Positions 36,761-45,501 of a DNA stretch of 64,000 bases are shown piece after piece. Origin of the DNA: UBA7683 sp964397855 (GTDB lineage Bacteria > Patescibacteriota > Saccharimonadia > Saccharimonadales > UBA7683). Within the stretch, counting starts at the first letter, position 1, and every line of letters begins with the position of its first letter. A program made the position numbers and the translations under genes. The notes below the pieces were generated by a model. The model had not been told where the DNA came from and did not search any database. It saw only the letters and a program-made list of their open reading frames with translations. The stretch spans positions 1 to 64,000 of the forward strand of contig CAYNKQ010000001.1 of the NCBI GenBank assembly GCA_964397855.1, in the 5' to 3' direction.

Positions 36761-38099
36761 GAGATTGCTGATTGATATCAGCGAGTTCGGCGACTGGGGG
36801 GGGCACCTGACTGGTGTGCAGAGGGTGGTATTTAACATTGGGGTTGAGTTGGCAAAAATCGTTCAAGGTTCAGCCGAAGTGATCTACTTTACTTATAACG
36901 ATGCAACGAACGAGCTAGTAGAAAGTGACATCAATCAGTTCGCAGTAACTACGAGTGCTTCACCTTCCGTGCCGAATGCGGCTTCGCGTTCGAAGAGTGT
37001 TGCAGCGACCCTCTATAAGAGAGCCCCTTACGCTGTGAGGTCGCGATTGTCGGCAAACCAGAAAGCGAAGCTTAAGAAGCTCGCAAAGACGAGCTTGAAT
37101 ACTGCTAAACGAGTTCGTGGCCGTATCTCAAGACTGAGAAGTCATAGCACGAGTGCTACTCTCACCAACAGATCAGGCGTGATCTCGCCAAGAGAAGGCG
37201 ACACTATACTGAGTGCCGGGAGGATATGGGATCATCCGCGACAGCAACTGGAATACTCACGTCTTAGAAGTGAGAGTGGAGTAAAGCTGGTATATGTAAT
37301 ATACGATCTTATTCCCATCTTCCAGCAACATACGTTCGGGCCAGGCCTAACTGAAAAGTATACAGAGTATCTGTATAACCTGTTGTCTAATGCTGATCTG
37401 CTCCTGCCTATATCTAGATCTTCCGAAGCCGACCTGATTCGCTTTGCAGACGAGATGGGTTTCGCCGGAGTACCTGCCACAAAAGTAATCAGACTCGGTG
37501 ACGACATACCTAATACTAGTAATGCACAGACACCCCACAAGCCCCAGTCTCTAACGTCAGCAATTCAGCCTAAAAAATTTGCGTTATGTGTAGGTACAAT
37601 AGAAGCCCGAAAAAATCACAACCTGATCTATATGGCATATAAGCTTGCGGCTCAGCAGGGAATCGAGTTACCTCACTTGGTTATAGTGGGTCGGCCAGGA
37701 TGGCTTACTAGCGACACTCTGTACTTTCTCGAGAACGACCTAGATATTAAAAGCTCAATTACAATACTCAAGGACTGTGACGACCAATCACTTGACTGGC
37801 TGTACCGAAACGCACTCATGAGTGTATATCCATCACAATATGAAGGCTGGGGCCTGCCCGTTGCTGAATCGTTGGCATACGGTCTCCCTTGTGTCTCTGC
37901 GAACGTAAGTTCAATGACCGAAATTGCCTCAGAAAAACTCATAAGCTTCGTTTCACCGTTCGATAGCTCAGAGCTTCTGCGGGCTATCAAAGAGCTTTCT
38001 GGCCAAGCAAGAAACACTAAACAGGCAGACCTCATACGAAGAGAATACCAACCATATCTATGGTCAAAGACAGCAGAGCAGATTAGCAAGCTGTTCTAA
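36750..38099 (+). CDS. GT4-type glycosyltransferase
   Basis: This is a 449-residue protein. It opens RLLIDISEFGDWGGHLTGVQRV; a basic Ser/Arg-rich insertion follows (about 75-135). The GT4 half has LCVGTIEARKNHNLIYMAY (about 279) and YPSQYEGWGLPVAESLAYG (EGWGLP motif, about 355). The usual reading is a glycosyltransferase acting in O-antigen-like chain assembly. It is the last gene of the plus-strand operon and overlaps the convergent hydrolase gene by 4 nt. Confidence 0.83.
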   Translation: MKAKRLLIDISEFGDWGGHLTGVQRVVFNIGVELAKIVQGSAEVIYFTYNDATNELVESDINQFAVTTSASPSVPNAASRSKSVAATLYKRAPYAVRSRLSANQKAKLKKLAKTSLNTAKRVRGRISRLRSHSTSATLTNRSGVISPREGDTILSAGRIWDHPRQQLEYSRLRSESGVKLVYVIYDLIPIFQQHTFGPGLTEKYTEYLYNLLSNADLLLPISRSSEADLIRFADEMGFAGVPATKVIRLGDDIPNTSNAQTPHKPQSLTSAIQPKKFALCVGTIEARKNHNLIYMAYKLAAQQGIELPHLVIVGRPGWLTSDTLYFLENDLDIKSSITILKDCDDQSLDWLYRNALMSVYPSQYEGWGLPVAESLAYGLPCVSANVSSMTEIASEKLISFVSPFDSSELLRAIKELSGQARNTKQADLIRREYQPYLWSKTAEQISKLF

Positions 38100-40156
38100 T
38101 TTGTTACTGTTATGTCCATGAACACCACGCCACCAATATCCCAAGGATTGGCGGATTCTCGTACAGGCTGAAACCACTCCCTGTACGTTCCTGGACTGAG
38201 ATCGCTTGGCGCTGTTACATTAAACTCGTATGCAAACTCTTGCCCTGGGCGGACATTGTTTTGGTCAGAAGTCTTGCCTTGACCAGAACCGGAGTATACT
38301 GCTGAAAATGCTTTGCTCGGTCTGCTGGGGGAAAACCAGGAGCTAGAGAAGTTGCTCTGTCGGTTAATTGGTGTGGTCGTAGCCATGCTCAGAGTAGTAG
38401 TCAATGCGCTATGCTGTGGGGTTGACGAAGAATTGAGCGTGACATTTCCAGAATTTCTGTACCTAAAGAATATAGTACTTGACTGACCCTTTTGTATCGT
38501 TGGGTATGCGCTCTGTGAGACATACGACACCTGAGGAACGCTGTTTACATAGATGTTGAAGAATGACGTACTCCCGCTGATACTCCAGTTTGGATCGCCT
38601 TCAGCAATGAGCTGGAACCATTCTTGGTAGGTTCCGGGAGGAGTAAGTGGAGGAGTCGAGAGCGTGAACTCATATCGACCAACTTGTCCCGGGAAAACAG
38701 TGTGCTGGTCGGCAGCTAGAGTGGTTCCGTCAGATTCATAAACACGAGCCAGTGTTGCGGTTGGGCGACTTGCTGACTGCCAGCTTGAGTCCTGGAACCC
38801 GGTGGTCCTATTAACGGGGTTTGTGGTGGCGACTTTTATTGCTGGTGCGCCAGGAAATGCCGTCAACTGATCTTTCCATAAAACTGTACCGCTGTTTTCA
38901 AATTCAACGAACAGATTAGTTTTTTCACTAGGTGAAGTAGTGGGGTAACTGCTCTGTCTTCTATAGCGCGCCGTTCGAAGGTTGTTGTCGACCGTAACAT
39001 TGTAGAAGAATGCACTACCGTTGACATCCCAGTTTGGATCACCTTCAGCAATGAGCTGGAACCATTCTTGGTAAATTCCTCCAGGCGTGTTTGGGTAGGT
39101 CTTAAGCGTGAACTCATATCTACCAACCTGTCCTGGGAAAACAGTGTGCTGGTCGGCAGCCAGGGTGGTACCGTCTGATTCATAAACACGAGCCAGTGTT
39201 GCGGTTGGGCGATTATATGATTGCCATGTTGCATCTTGAAAGTAGCTCCCTCTGTTTAACGGGTTTATTGTGGCAAGCTTTATCGCTGGTGCGCCAGGAA
39301 ATGCCGTTAGTTGGTCTTTCCACATTCTTGCACCAGTGTTACGCATTTGTACATACATTCGCTTTGAGTCATTCTGCCTAAGGGCAGGGTAGCTGCTCTG
39401 TGTTACATATTGTGCCTGGTACGGTTTCTGTAGGTTGAGCCAGTATGTATCACCACGAAGTCTTGCAAATACAGTGAATGCGCCATATCGAGTGTCGGTG
39501 CTATTTATACCAGTTGCATAATCTTGGGTAATTATACCCATTCTTGCTCGCGGGCAATCGAACCTGTTCATTACATACGGAGACCCTTCATATGGTTGTG
39601 TGGTACTGTTATAGCCAAAGGTTGCAGCTTGATTTGCATAGGCTGCAGCACGTCCGTTATAGCTGAAGAGCGTGTCTTTGACTATTGCTATATTTTGCTC
39701 GTTCGCCACTAGCTGCCGTCGCTCACGAGGAGCTGAACCCCGAGAGACGTAGTCGCTCTGGAGTCTATTAGCCATGTACCTGAGCTGATCAAGAAATTCG
39801 GCATCACTAACCACGCCCGGTGGATATGCCCGGGGTGGCGGTGTAAATTGAAATATCCCATAGCCGTTACCCGGATTAGTTCTGCTGAAGTTTGTTTCAC
39901 GGTAGTGGATCGCGGCGAGCATTTCCCAGGGAACACCTGTCTCATTCATAACCTGCAAATAAGCGCTCTTATTGCGGTCAACCCCGCTTAAAAGAGACGA
40001 GCTCAAGGGGCTGTAGACATCACTACAGTCCACCGCAGCGGCAGAGGTGCTTTTTGCACTTGTACCAAACACAATTGTCGTAGTAATTAAACCAGCAAGA
40101 AGTAGTAGCCGGAATCTCTGGGGAGTTTTATAAAGTCGATGCTTCGTTAGGTTCAT
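38096..40156 (-). CDS. Secreted lysozyme-like protein with three Ig-like (NBR1-type) repeats
   Basis: This is a 686-residue protein with a signal peptide (about 15-40, ending SAAA). The N-terminal domain (about 45-200) resembles a lysozyme or transglycosylase fold: VPWEMLAAIHYRETNF carries a candidate catalytic Glu, and GYGIFQFTPP follows. Three tandem beta domains of about 130 residues follow (from about 245, 390 and 530), with W-F-Q-type spacing like NBR1/BRCA1-central Ig-like domains (EWFQLIAEGDPNW). Domains 1 and 2 share long identical stretches. It probably binds and cuts cell wall outside the cell. Good GGAGATAG before the ATG. Confidence 0.75.
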   Translation of the reverse strand: MNLTKHRLYKTPQRFRLLLLAGLITTTIVFGTSAKSTSAAAVDCSDVYSPLSSSLLSGVDRNKSAYLQVMNETGVPWEMLAAIHYRETNFSRTNPGNGYGIFQFTPPPRAYPPGVVSDAEFLDQLRYMANRLQSDYVSRGSAPRERRQLVANEQNIAIVKDTLFSYNGRAAAYANQAATFGYNSTTQPYEGSPYVMNRFDCPRARMGIITQDYATGINSTDTRYGAFTVFARLRGDTYWLNLQKPYQAQYVTQSSYPALRQNDSKRMYVQMRNTGARMWKDQLTAFPGAPAIKLATINPLNRGSYFQDATWQSYNRPTATLARVYESDGTTLAADQHTVFPGQVGRYEFTLKTYPNTPGGIYQEWFQLIAEGDPNWDVNGSAFFYNVTVDNNLRTARYRRQSSYPTTSPSEKTNLFVEFENSGTVLWKDQLTAFPGAPAIKVATTNPVNRTTGFQDSSWQSASRPTATLARVYESDGTTLAADQHTVFPGQVGRYEFTLSTPPLTPPGTYQEWFQLIAEGDPNWSISGSTSFFNIYVNSVPQVSYVSQSAYPTIQKGQSSTIFFRYRNSGNVTLNSSSTPQHSALTTTLSMATTTPINRQSNFSSSWFSPSRPSKAFSAVYSGSGQGKTSDQNNVRPGQEFAYEFNVTAPSDLSPGTYREWFQPVRESANPWDIGGVVFMDITVTN

Positions 40157-40583
40157 AAACTATCTCCAGCTTAGTCGTATCAAGGCCCTTGTTTTTTAAG
40201 AACTCCAACGCCTCTTGTTTATATTCTTTGAGTTGTTCTTGGTATAAAGATGCCTGGTCGGGGCGGTTGATTATTGCGTACAGAGTTATGGTATATGTTT
40301 GGTTTAGTCTTCTGATCTTGAAGTGATCATTTTCAACAAGCAGCTCGTATGGCTTGATAGAGTCTGGATCAACAGTATTGGGTATTTGTACGTCTTTTCC
40401 CTCTGTTGTGCTTGTGAAAGTGTCTGTGGCTCCGGTGGACTCTTGGCTACTTGGTTGCTGACTGACGGTGTCATTTTCTGGATTGTTAAACGGGCCAAGC
40501 TTTTTACTGTATGCCACGACAGTTAAAGTGGTGAGTGAAAGCAACACTAGGCCGATAATGATAATGATGTGTTTTCTTTTCAT
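40128..40583 (-). CDS. Small membrane-anchored protein, unknown
   Basis: This is a 151-residue protein with a basic start, one transmembrane helix (about 5-24), a Ser/Thr/Gln-rich linker (about 30-65) and a compact C-terminal domain (about 70-150) rich in Leu, Gln and Lys. No family recognised. Its 3' end overlaps the start of the Ig-repeat hydrolase gene by 29 nt, so the two are co-transcribed, from the promoter at 40617-40645. It might tether or regulate the hydrolase; that is inference from the pairing. Confidence 0.65.
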   Translation of the reverse strand: MKRKHIIIIIGLVLLSLTTLTVVAYSKKLGPFNNPENDTVSQQPSSQESTGATDTFTSTTEGKDVQIPNTVDPDSIKPYELLVENDHFKIRRLNQTYTITLYAIINRPDQASLYQEQLKEYKQEALEFLKNKGLDTTKLEIVYEPNEASTL

Positions 40584-40616
40584 AATGTGTTTATTTTAGA
40601 GCTAACAATACTCTAT

Positions 40617-40645
40617 ATTCTAATGTTTATAATCCAATATTGCAA
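40617..40645 (-). promoter_or_regulatory. Promoter of the small protein/Ig-repeat hydrolase operon
   Basis: On the minus strand, -35 TTGCAA (40640-40645), a 17-nt spacer and -10 TAGAAT (40617-40622). Confidence 0.55.
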
Positions 40646-40671
40646 CTGAATTGTAAAAAACATAACAGCAA

Positions 40672-42720
40672 CTACTTCGTCTTGATCGGGAAGTGAAGCC
40701 AGTTGTCATTCAGCCAGGTAACACCTTCGTTCACAGGCTTAAAATACTCATCAGAACTGAAGCTGGAGACATCAGGAGTCTTGATCCAGAATTCGAACTC
40801 TGTCGTTTCACCTGGTGCAACAGATTGATCAATTGTAGCCACGGCGCGGTTACTGCTGATCCACGAACTATCTCTTATTTGACTAACTCGGTCTTGAGGG
40901 CTGGAAGTGCCAAGCCGCATCTGACTACTTGACCAAGTTGCTGATCCAGTGTTTTTTGCACTTACTTGCAGGTAATACCTCTGGTTTTTATCGAGGGGCT
41001 GTCCCCAGGGTATTTGCTGAGACTTGCTGCCATCGGTAAACACAGACTGGCCTCTCCATTCCCAGCTATAAACATTGTTTTTTACTATATACGGTTGATA
41101 TAAGCCTACATCTCTTAAAAACCATGATTTGCCATCTTGGACTAATCCGTAGTATTCGTTAAAGAGGGTCGCGTCGTCGACGGTGGCCGCAATTTCAGGA
41201 ACTCTAATTTTAAAGTCGAATATCGCCGTCTCACCAGGTAAAATTTCATTCGTGGCCAATTCTTCGTTGTCTGTCGAAAGTTTGCTATCAAATGTGGTCA
41301 TTCTATTCGAAGATATCCAGCTGGGGTCGTAAAATCGACTTTGTCTATCGTTTGGTCGCGCAGTTGCTAGCCTGGTAACAAATTGGCCACTATTCTTCCA
41401 GGTGTCGGTTCCAGTGTTCTTGAGTCGAACACTCAGCATAACGTCCTCGCCATACTTTAGGTGTGAGGTTAGCGGGATGCTTTGATCATTTCTGGAAAGT
41501 ACCTGACCAACATAACTATAGTCGAATTTGTTCATACTAGAGTCACGTTCATAATATTGATGCGCAATCCACCTTAGTTCGGGTAGTTTAACATGCAGAT
41601 TATTGCCTGGGCAGGCGGTGCTTAGTACATCTCTGTGACCAACCATAACTTGACCGGATGCCCCGCTCCCCAGAGGATCTGCATTTTGGTAGGGTGCCAG
41701 TTTATAGCCAGTTATTCGGCCGATTGCATGCGTCATCGCTGCGGGAGGATTGGCACTTTGGAAGTTACCAATAGAGGCAATGCCGGTTGTTCCGGTGTTA
41801 TTCCTATATGCATGACCAGCTGTAACGTCGACAGAGTTCGCTTTTGCGTAAGCTTGGTCGTAATATCTACCCTGAAAAATATTACCGACACTATCAATGA
41901 TATAGTTGTAACCTATATCTCCCCACCCGTTACCATATCGATGATACTGCCATATAGCTCTTACGGCAGCGTATGAATTAGGTTCTTCGGTCGTTGCCGT
42001 ATGGTGGATAATTGCCTTACTAAGCGGAGCATATTCTGGTGCCCAGTCAGGTGAGCTTTCAGGCTCAGGGGAGCCCCACTCGGCACGTGATATTATTCTC
42101 GGTGCGTCGCTGCCAGCACTTGCTTTACCGCTGAAACGAAGTGACTGCGCTAGGCGACGCAGCAAGCCGACCCTGCCGTCCGGCCCCTTAGAAGTATCGA
42201 TTGCATTCAAGCTCGCCGCTGACAGATCAATGATTGCGGAAGGTTCGTTCGGAGAGCCTACTAGGTTGAATCTGTACTCAAGACGATCGATGTTCTGCGC
42301 AAGAATAAGAGTAGACGCTTCGGTTTGTGGGGTTCCATCTTTTCGATCGTCATTTTGCATTGCTTCGGTCCACGGCGTCCAGTTGACTCCATTGAAGGTA
42401 CGTACCTGAAGACTTACTCCGTTCTCACCCGTTTGTTGCCAGCGGATAGAGGCGGCATTAGCTGGCACTTGCTTGAAGTCAATTGTCCTTGATTGAGCGG
42501 TGATTTTGGTACCTGGCTTTGCTTGTAGATTGGAGATCGAGGGTTTTTTACTAGAGACTGACCCCGTAATATTTATGCCAGTATTTGCTTGGTTAATATC
42601 TACGGTGTTTATCTCTGTACGATGCCACCCCTTAAGACCGTATGAGGTCGCGAGAAGCACCGCAACTGCACTCAAGCCAGCTATGTACCAAACTCTCGGT
42701 TTACTAGTAATGCGCCTCAC
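40672..42720 (-). CDS. Secreted N-acetylmuramoyl-L-alanine amidase (PGRP-like) with Ig-like domains
   Basis: This is a 682-residue protein with an N-terminal membrane/signal segment (about 9-28). A PGRP/amidase_2 domain (about 205-375) shows ISRAEWGSPEP, AIIHHTATTE (zinc His), WGDIGYNYIID and VGHRDVLSTACPG (His and Cys), the diagnostic set for zinc amidases that cut the muramic acid-peptide bond. Two NBR1-like Ig domains follow (about 410-540 and 560-680), related to those of the neighbouring hydrolase. Start is GTG after AAGGGGG. It likely targets cell-wall peptidoglycan outside the cell. Confidence 0.85.
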   Translation of the reverse strand: MRRITSKPRVWYIAGLSAVAVLLATSYGLKGWHRTEINTVDINQANTGINITGSVSSKKPSISNLQAKPGTKITAQSRTIDFKQVPANAASIRWQQTGENGVSLQVRTFNGVNWTPWTEAMQNDDRKDGTPQTEASTLILAQNIDRLEYRFNLVGSPNEPSAIIDLSAASLNAIDTSKGPDGRVGLLRRLAQSLRFSGKASAGSDAPRIISRAEWGSPEPESSPDWAPEYAPLSKAIIHHTATTEEPNSYAAVRAIWQYHRYGNGWGDIGYNYIIDSVGNIFQGRYYDQAYAKANSVDVTAGHAYRNNTGTTGIASIGNFQSANPPAAMTHAIGRITGYKLAPYQNADPLGSGASGQVMVGHRDVLSTACPGNNLHVKLPELRWIAHQYYERDSSMNKFDYSYVGQVLSRNDQSIPLTSHLKYGEDVMLSVRLKNTGTDTWKNSGQFVTRLATARPNDRQSRFYDPSWISSNRMTTFDSKLSTDNEELATNEILPGETAIFDFKIRVPEIAATVDDATLFNEYYGLVQDGKSWFLRDVGLYQPYIVKNNVYSWEWRGQSVFTDGSKSQQIPWGQPLDKNQRYYLQVSAKNTGSATWSSSQMRLGTSSPQDRVSQIRDSSWISSNRAVATIDQSVAPGETTEFEFWIKTPDVSSFSSDEYFKPVNEGVTWLNDNWLHFPIKTK

Positions 42721-42828
42721 GAAAACCCCCTTGTTGATTTTACTTTTGAACCGCGTCGTAACTTAATACTAACAAAATTTGTGTATAATTGTATTGCACT
42801 GACTGTATAACTAAGAGAAGGAGTTCGC

Positions 42829-43875
42829 GTGATCGTTGTAATTATCGCAGGAGGCTCGGGAACTAGGCTATGGCCACTTTCAACGCCGGAATACCCAAAA
42901 CACCTATTAACTATTGTCGGAGAAAACTCGTTACTTCAGAATTCTTTCGAACGAGCTAAAAAGATCACCTCTGTTGATAAGATTTATATTTCTACTGAGG
43001 CGAGTCATTCGGACCACGTCATTAAGCAGTTGCCGGAGCTCACTGAAGAACAGGTGATTATTGAGCCCGCTCGTCGAGACACTATGCCCTGTATTTTGAA
43101 TGCGTTGCAGTTTATTAGCACAAGGCACGATCACGACGAACCGATTGCTTCAATACACGCAGACAGTCATATTCGAGACACCGCAGGTTTTGCGCGCGGA
43201 ATCAAACAGGCTGGCGAGATTGCTCGTGAGCATGGGCGAATCACGCTGCTTGGTATGGAGCCGCATCAGCCAGACATTAAATTTGGCTACATTCACAAAG
43301 GTGATATCTTCGACGAAGAAGAAAATATCTATAACATTGCAACTTTTAAGGAAAAGCCCGCTTACGAAATTGCTAAAGACTACTTTGAAAGCGGCGAGTA
43401 CTACTGGAATATGGGCTACTTTGTTGCGCCGTTTTCGGTTTTTGAAAAGAAGATTCGAGAAGATGCCGATGCAACTTGGGCTACACAGCTTGATAGACTT
43501 CAGGCCGCTACAACACCTGAGGAACGCGACGAAATTTACCTAGACTTTGAAAGAGAGCCGATCGATATCGCCCTAATGGAAAAGGTTTCAGACTTGCTCG
43601 TGATTCCAGGTGCTTTCGACTGGATGGACATAGGCTCGTTTGACGACGTACATAAGGTGAGTGCTCAAGATCCTGAAGGTAACGCCATTAAGGGCGACAA
43701 CGTTCATATTATTGATAGCCAGCAAGTGTATATTCGCAATGATGACCCAACAAAGCCGGTAGCGGTGATAGGCGTAGACAACGTAACTGTTGTTAACACG
43801 AAGCATGGCATCTTAGTCATGCGTACCGATCAGTCTCAGAAGGTTAAAGACATCGCAAACAAACTCAAGGGGTAA
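42829..43875 (+). CDS. manC: Mannose-1-phosphate guanylyltransferase
   Basis: This is a 348-residue nucleotidyltransferase making GDP-mannose from mannose-1-phosphate and GTP. N-terminal signature VIIAGGSGTRLWPLSTPEYPK, then IIEPARRDTMPCI, FKEKPAYEIAKDY, YYWNMGYFV and the C-terminal GAFDWMDIGSFD. The phosphomannose isomerase domain of bifunctional ManC is absent. Start is GTG with AGAAGGAG upstream. A TATAAT near 42783 could be its promoter. It supplies Gmd and the mannosyltransferases. Confidence 0.93.
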   Translation: MIVVIIAGGSGTRLWPLSTPEYPKHLLTIVGENSLLQNSFERAKKITSVDKIYISTEASHSDHVIKQLPELTEEQVIIEPARRDTMPCILNALQFISTRHDHDEPIASIHADSHIRDTAGFARGIKQAGEIAREHGRITLLGMEPHQPDIKFGYIHKGDIFDEEENIYNIATFKEKPAYEIAKDYFESGEYYWNMGYFVAPFSVFEKKIREDADATWATQLDRLQAATTPEERDEIYLDFEREPIDIALMEKVSDLLVIPGAFDWMDIGSFDDVHKVSAQDPEGNAIKGDNVHIIDSQQVYIRNDDPTKPVAVIGVDNVTVVNTKHGILVMRTDQSQKVKDIANKLKG

Positions 43876-43966
43876 GGGTGCTGGGTGCGTCGGGCACCCA
43901 TATCTGAGGCTTGATAACTGATACTTGAAGTGAATTACGCGGGAGAGTCGAGAGGGCTTGCCTTTG

Positions 43967-44707
43967 CTAGGCGATTTCTTCAATTTTTTGCTCTATCTGA
44001 TGTTTAATCCACGCAGATAGCTTGGCACAACTGGGGTCATCTATACATCCAGTTATTGCGGTATGGTATTTGGCCTTTTTGTTTACGTCTAACCTCGGGA
44101 ACCCGGCAATTATCGGAGGGTAGCCCAGGCTGATTGCAAGTTGGTCGGTCACCGCCCTTGCAACCCTACCGTTGCCATCACCAAAAGGGTGAACCCTAAT
44201 AAATCCATAATGTACTCTGGCTAAAAAAGTGCATACTGAATCTATATCTTCGTTCTGGACTGATCTGAGAGAGACGCTTATCATATCGGCTAGATCATAG
44301 AGTTCATTCGATGTTTGCCAACCCCCCTTGGGTATCCCGTGCCTGTCTTCGTCGCCAACTGACCCGAATCTTACGTCGTGCCCTTGCTGTCTAAGTCTAC
44401 CCCTTAATTTCTCTTTCAGGACGTGCTTAAAGAGGACTGAGTGCATTTCTTTCCATTCTTCTACCCACTCAGCCTTTTCTCTGTGCTCATACTGGTCCCT
44501 TAGGGACTCTCCGCTTTGAACTAATTGTCCTATAAACATCTTGATCAATTTACCGAGACCCATTTGCTCAGCAGTTTTAACCAAAGGGTGAACTGAGTTT
44601 ATCGATTCGACGCGTTTTTGTACAAGAAACTCATCAGTCGTTTCGTAAGCCCTCCACAGGCTTGAACATATATCGTTGCGAGATATCTCGGGCCTATTTT
44701 TCGCCAT
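43967..44707 (-). CDS. fic: Fic domain protein (probable AMPylating toxin)
   Basis: This is a 246-residue protein. The Fic core motif reads HPFGDGNGRVARA (about 173-185), the full catalytic HxFx(D/E)GNGRxxR with its His and the anion-binding glycines. Fic enzymes transfer AMP or related groups to target proteins. The upstream region (about 100-170) carries the expected helices and a flap-like segment. I do not see a clear intramolecular (S/T)xxxE(G/N) inhibitory motif, consistent with inhibition by a separate partner. Its start overlaps the Panacea-like gene by 14 nt, so expression is coupled. Confidence 0.9.
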   Translation of the reverse strand: MAKNRPEISRNDICSSLWRAYETTDEFLVQKRVESINSVHPLVKTAEQMGLGKLIKMFIGQLVQSGESLRDQYEHREKAEWVEEWKEMHSVLFKHVLKEKLRGRLRQQGHDVRFGSVGDEDRHGIPKGGWQTSNELYDLADMISVSLRSVQNEDIDSVCTFLARVHYGFIRVHPFGDGNGRVARAVTDQLAISLGYPPIIAGFPRLDVNKKAKYHTAITGCIDDPSCAKLSAWIKHQIEQKIEEIA

Positions 44708-45275
44708 CTTCTGGGTATTCTAGGTCGGTACTTTCACTTACAATATCGTCAAGCATCCCTTTGATCAGGCTTGCTTGTAACAGATGATCCTCCGTGTCGG
44801 GTCTGGCGGTTTTACTCTTGACTGGGAACGGCCGGATCATATCGGCATCGGTAATAAAGTATGTCTCGCTATTTTTATGTTCTTTCCAGCTTGGTTCTTC
44901 ATGGCTAATCTCAACAAGGTTAGATGTTGATATGGCTCTTAAGTCGTTTAGAATACCCTCAACCCTTAGGTGTAACGGGTTTTTCGTTGCCAAAAAGGAA
45001 AACTTCTTTTTCTTCGTAGAATAGTTAATTGAATTGTAGGACAGACCCATATCACCTACGGTGGTTAAGATGTCGCGGTGTATATTGGCAAGCTGCATGA
45101 AGCCATCCGGAACTGGACCAAGCGGCATTCTGACGTACTTAAAGGATGTCGGCTCTGCGATGTTAAGTCTAATCAATTCTTTGTGAACAAAGTAAATAGT
45201 CTTAGCAAATCTGACCTTGCTGATCGGCGAGTCCTCAATAACGAGTATCATTTTTGCTAGTTCGTATAAATTCAT
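44694..45275 (-). CDS. Panacea/SocA-like (DUF4065) probable antitoxin
   Basis: This is a 193-residue protein. The segment KVRFAKTIYFVHKELI followed by FKYVRMPLGPVPDGF and ISHEEPSWKEH matches the Panacea (SocA-like, DUF4065) pattern (KL.KL.Y..., GPVP, E.SW). Panacea domains act as antitoxins for many unrelated toxins, so here it probably neutralises Fic. It is the first gene of a two-gene operon with overlapping reading frames, and a long inverted repeat upstream (45301-45356) may be its operator. Ribosome-binding site AGAGG. Confidence 0.8.
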   Translation of the reverse strand: MNLYELAKMILVIEDSPISKVRFAKTIYFVHKELIRLNIAEPTSFKYVRMPLGPVPDGFMQLANIHRDILTTVGDMGLSYNSINYSTKKKKFSFLATKNPLHLRVEGILNDLRAISTSNLVEISHEEPSWKEHKNSETYFITDADMIRPFPVKSKTARPDTEDHLLQASLIKGMLDDIVSESTDLEYPEDGEK

Positions 45276-45300
45276 AATAATTTGACCTCTTACATATTAC

Positions 45301-45356
45301 ATTATATCATATTGCGTCAATTTCATGCTTATGTTGCAATATTTTTATGATATAAT
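45301..45356. promoter_or_regulatory. Inverted repeat upstream of Panacea-Fic, candidate operator/promoter
   Basis: ATTATATCAT (45301-45310) pairs with ATGATATAAT (45347-45356), and inside them ATATTGC (45309-45315) with GCAATAT (45336-45342). A minus-strand TTGACG -35 and TAATAT -10 overlap the left arm. This layout suits toxin-antitoxin autoregulation. Confidence 0.5.
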
Positions 45357-45501
45357 ATTTCACCTATATTTTCCTTTGAGGGCGCTTGGCGCCATACTTG
45401 AGACTGAACACGCTGTTTGTCACTCCTTCGCAGGCAGGAGTCTTTAGCAGATTGGATCCTGAATAGATTTCAGGATGACAAGGCCGGGACGAGGCAAAGG
45501 G
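45357..45501. repeat. Palindromic repeat region
   Basis: There is no gene. It holds a small GGCGC/GCGCC hairpin, a CTCCTTCGCAGGCAGGAG palindrome (near 45422-45440) and a GGATCCTGAA...TTCAGGATGAC palindrome (near 45455-45479), the same repeat types as in 65-343 and 52140-52480. Confidence 0.5.
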
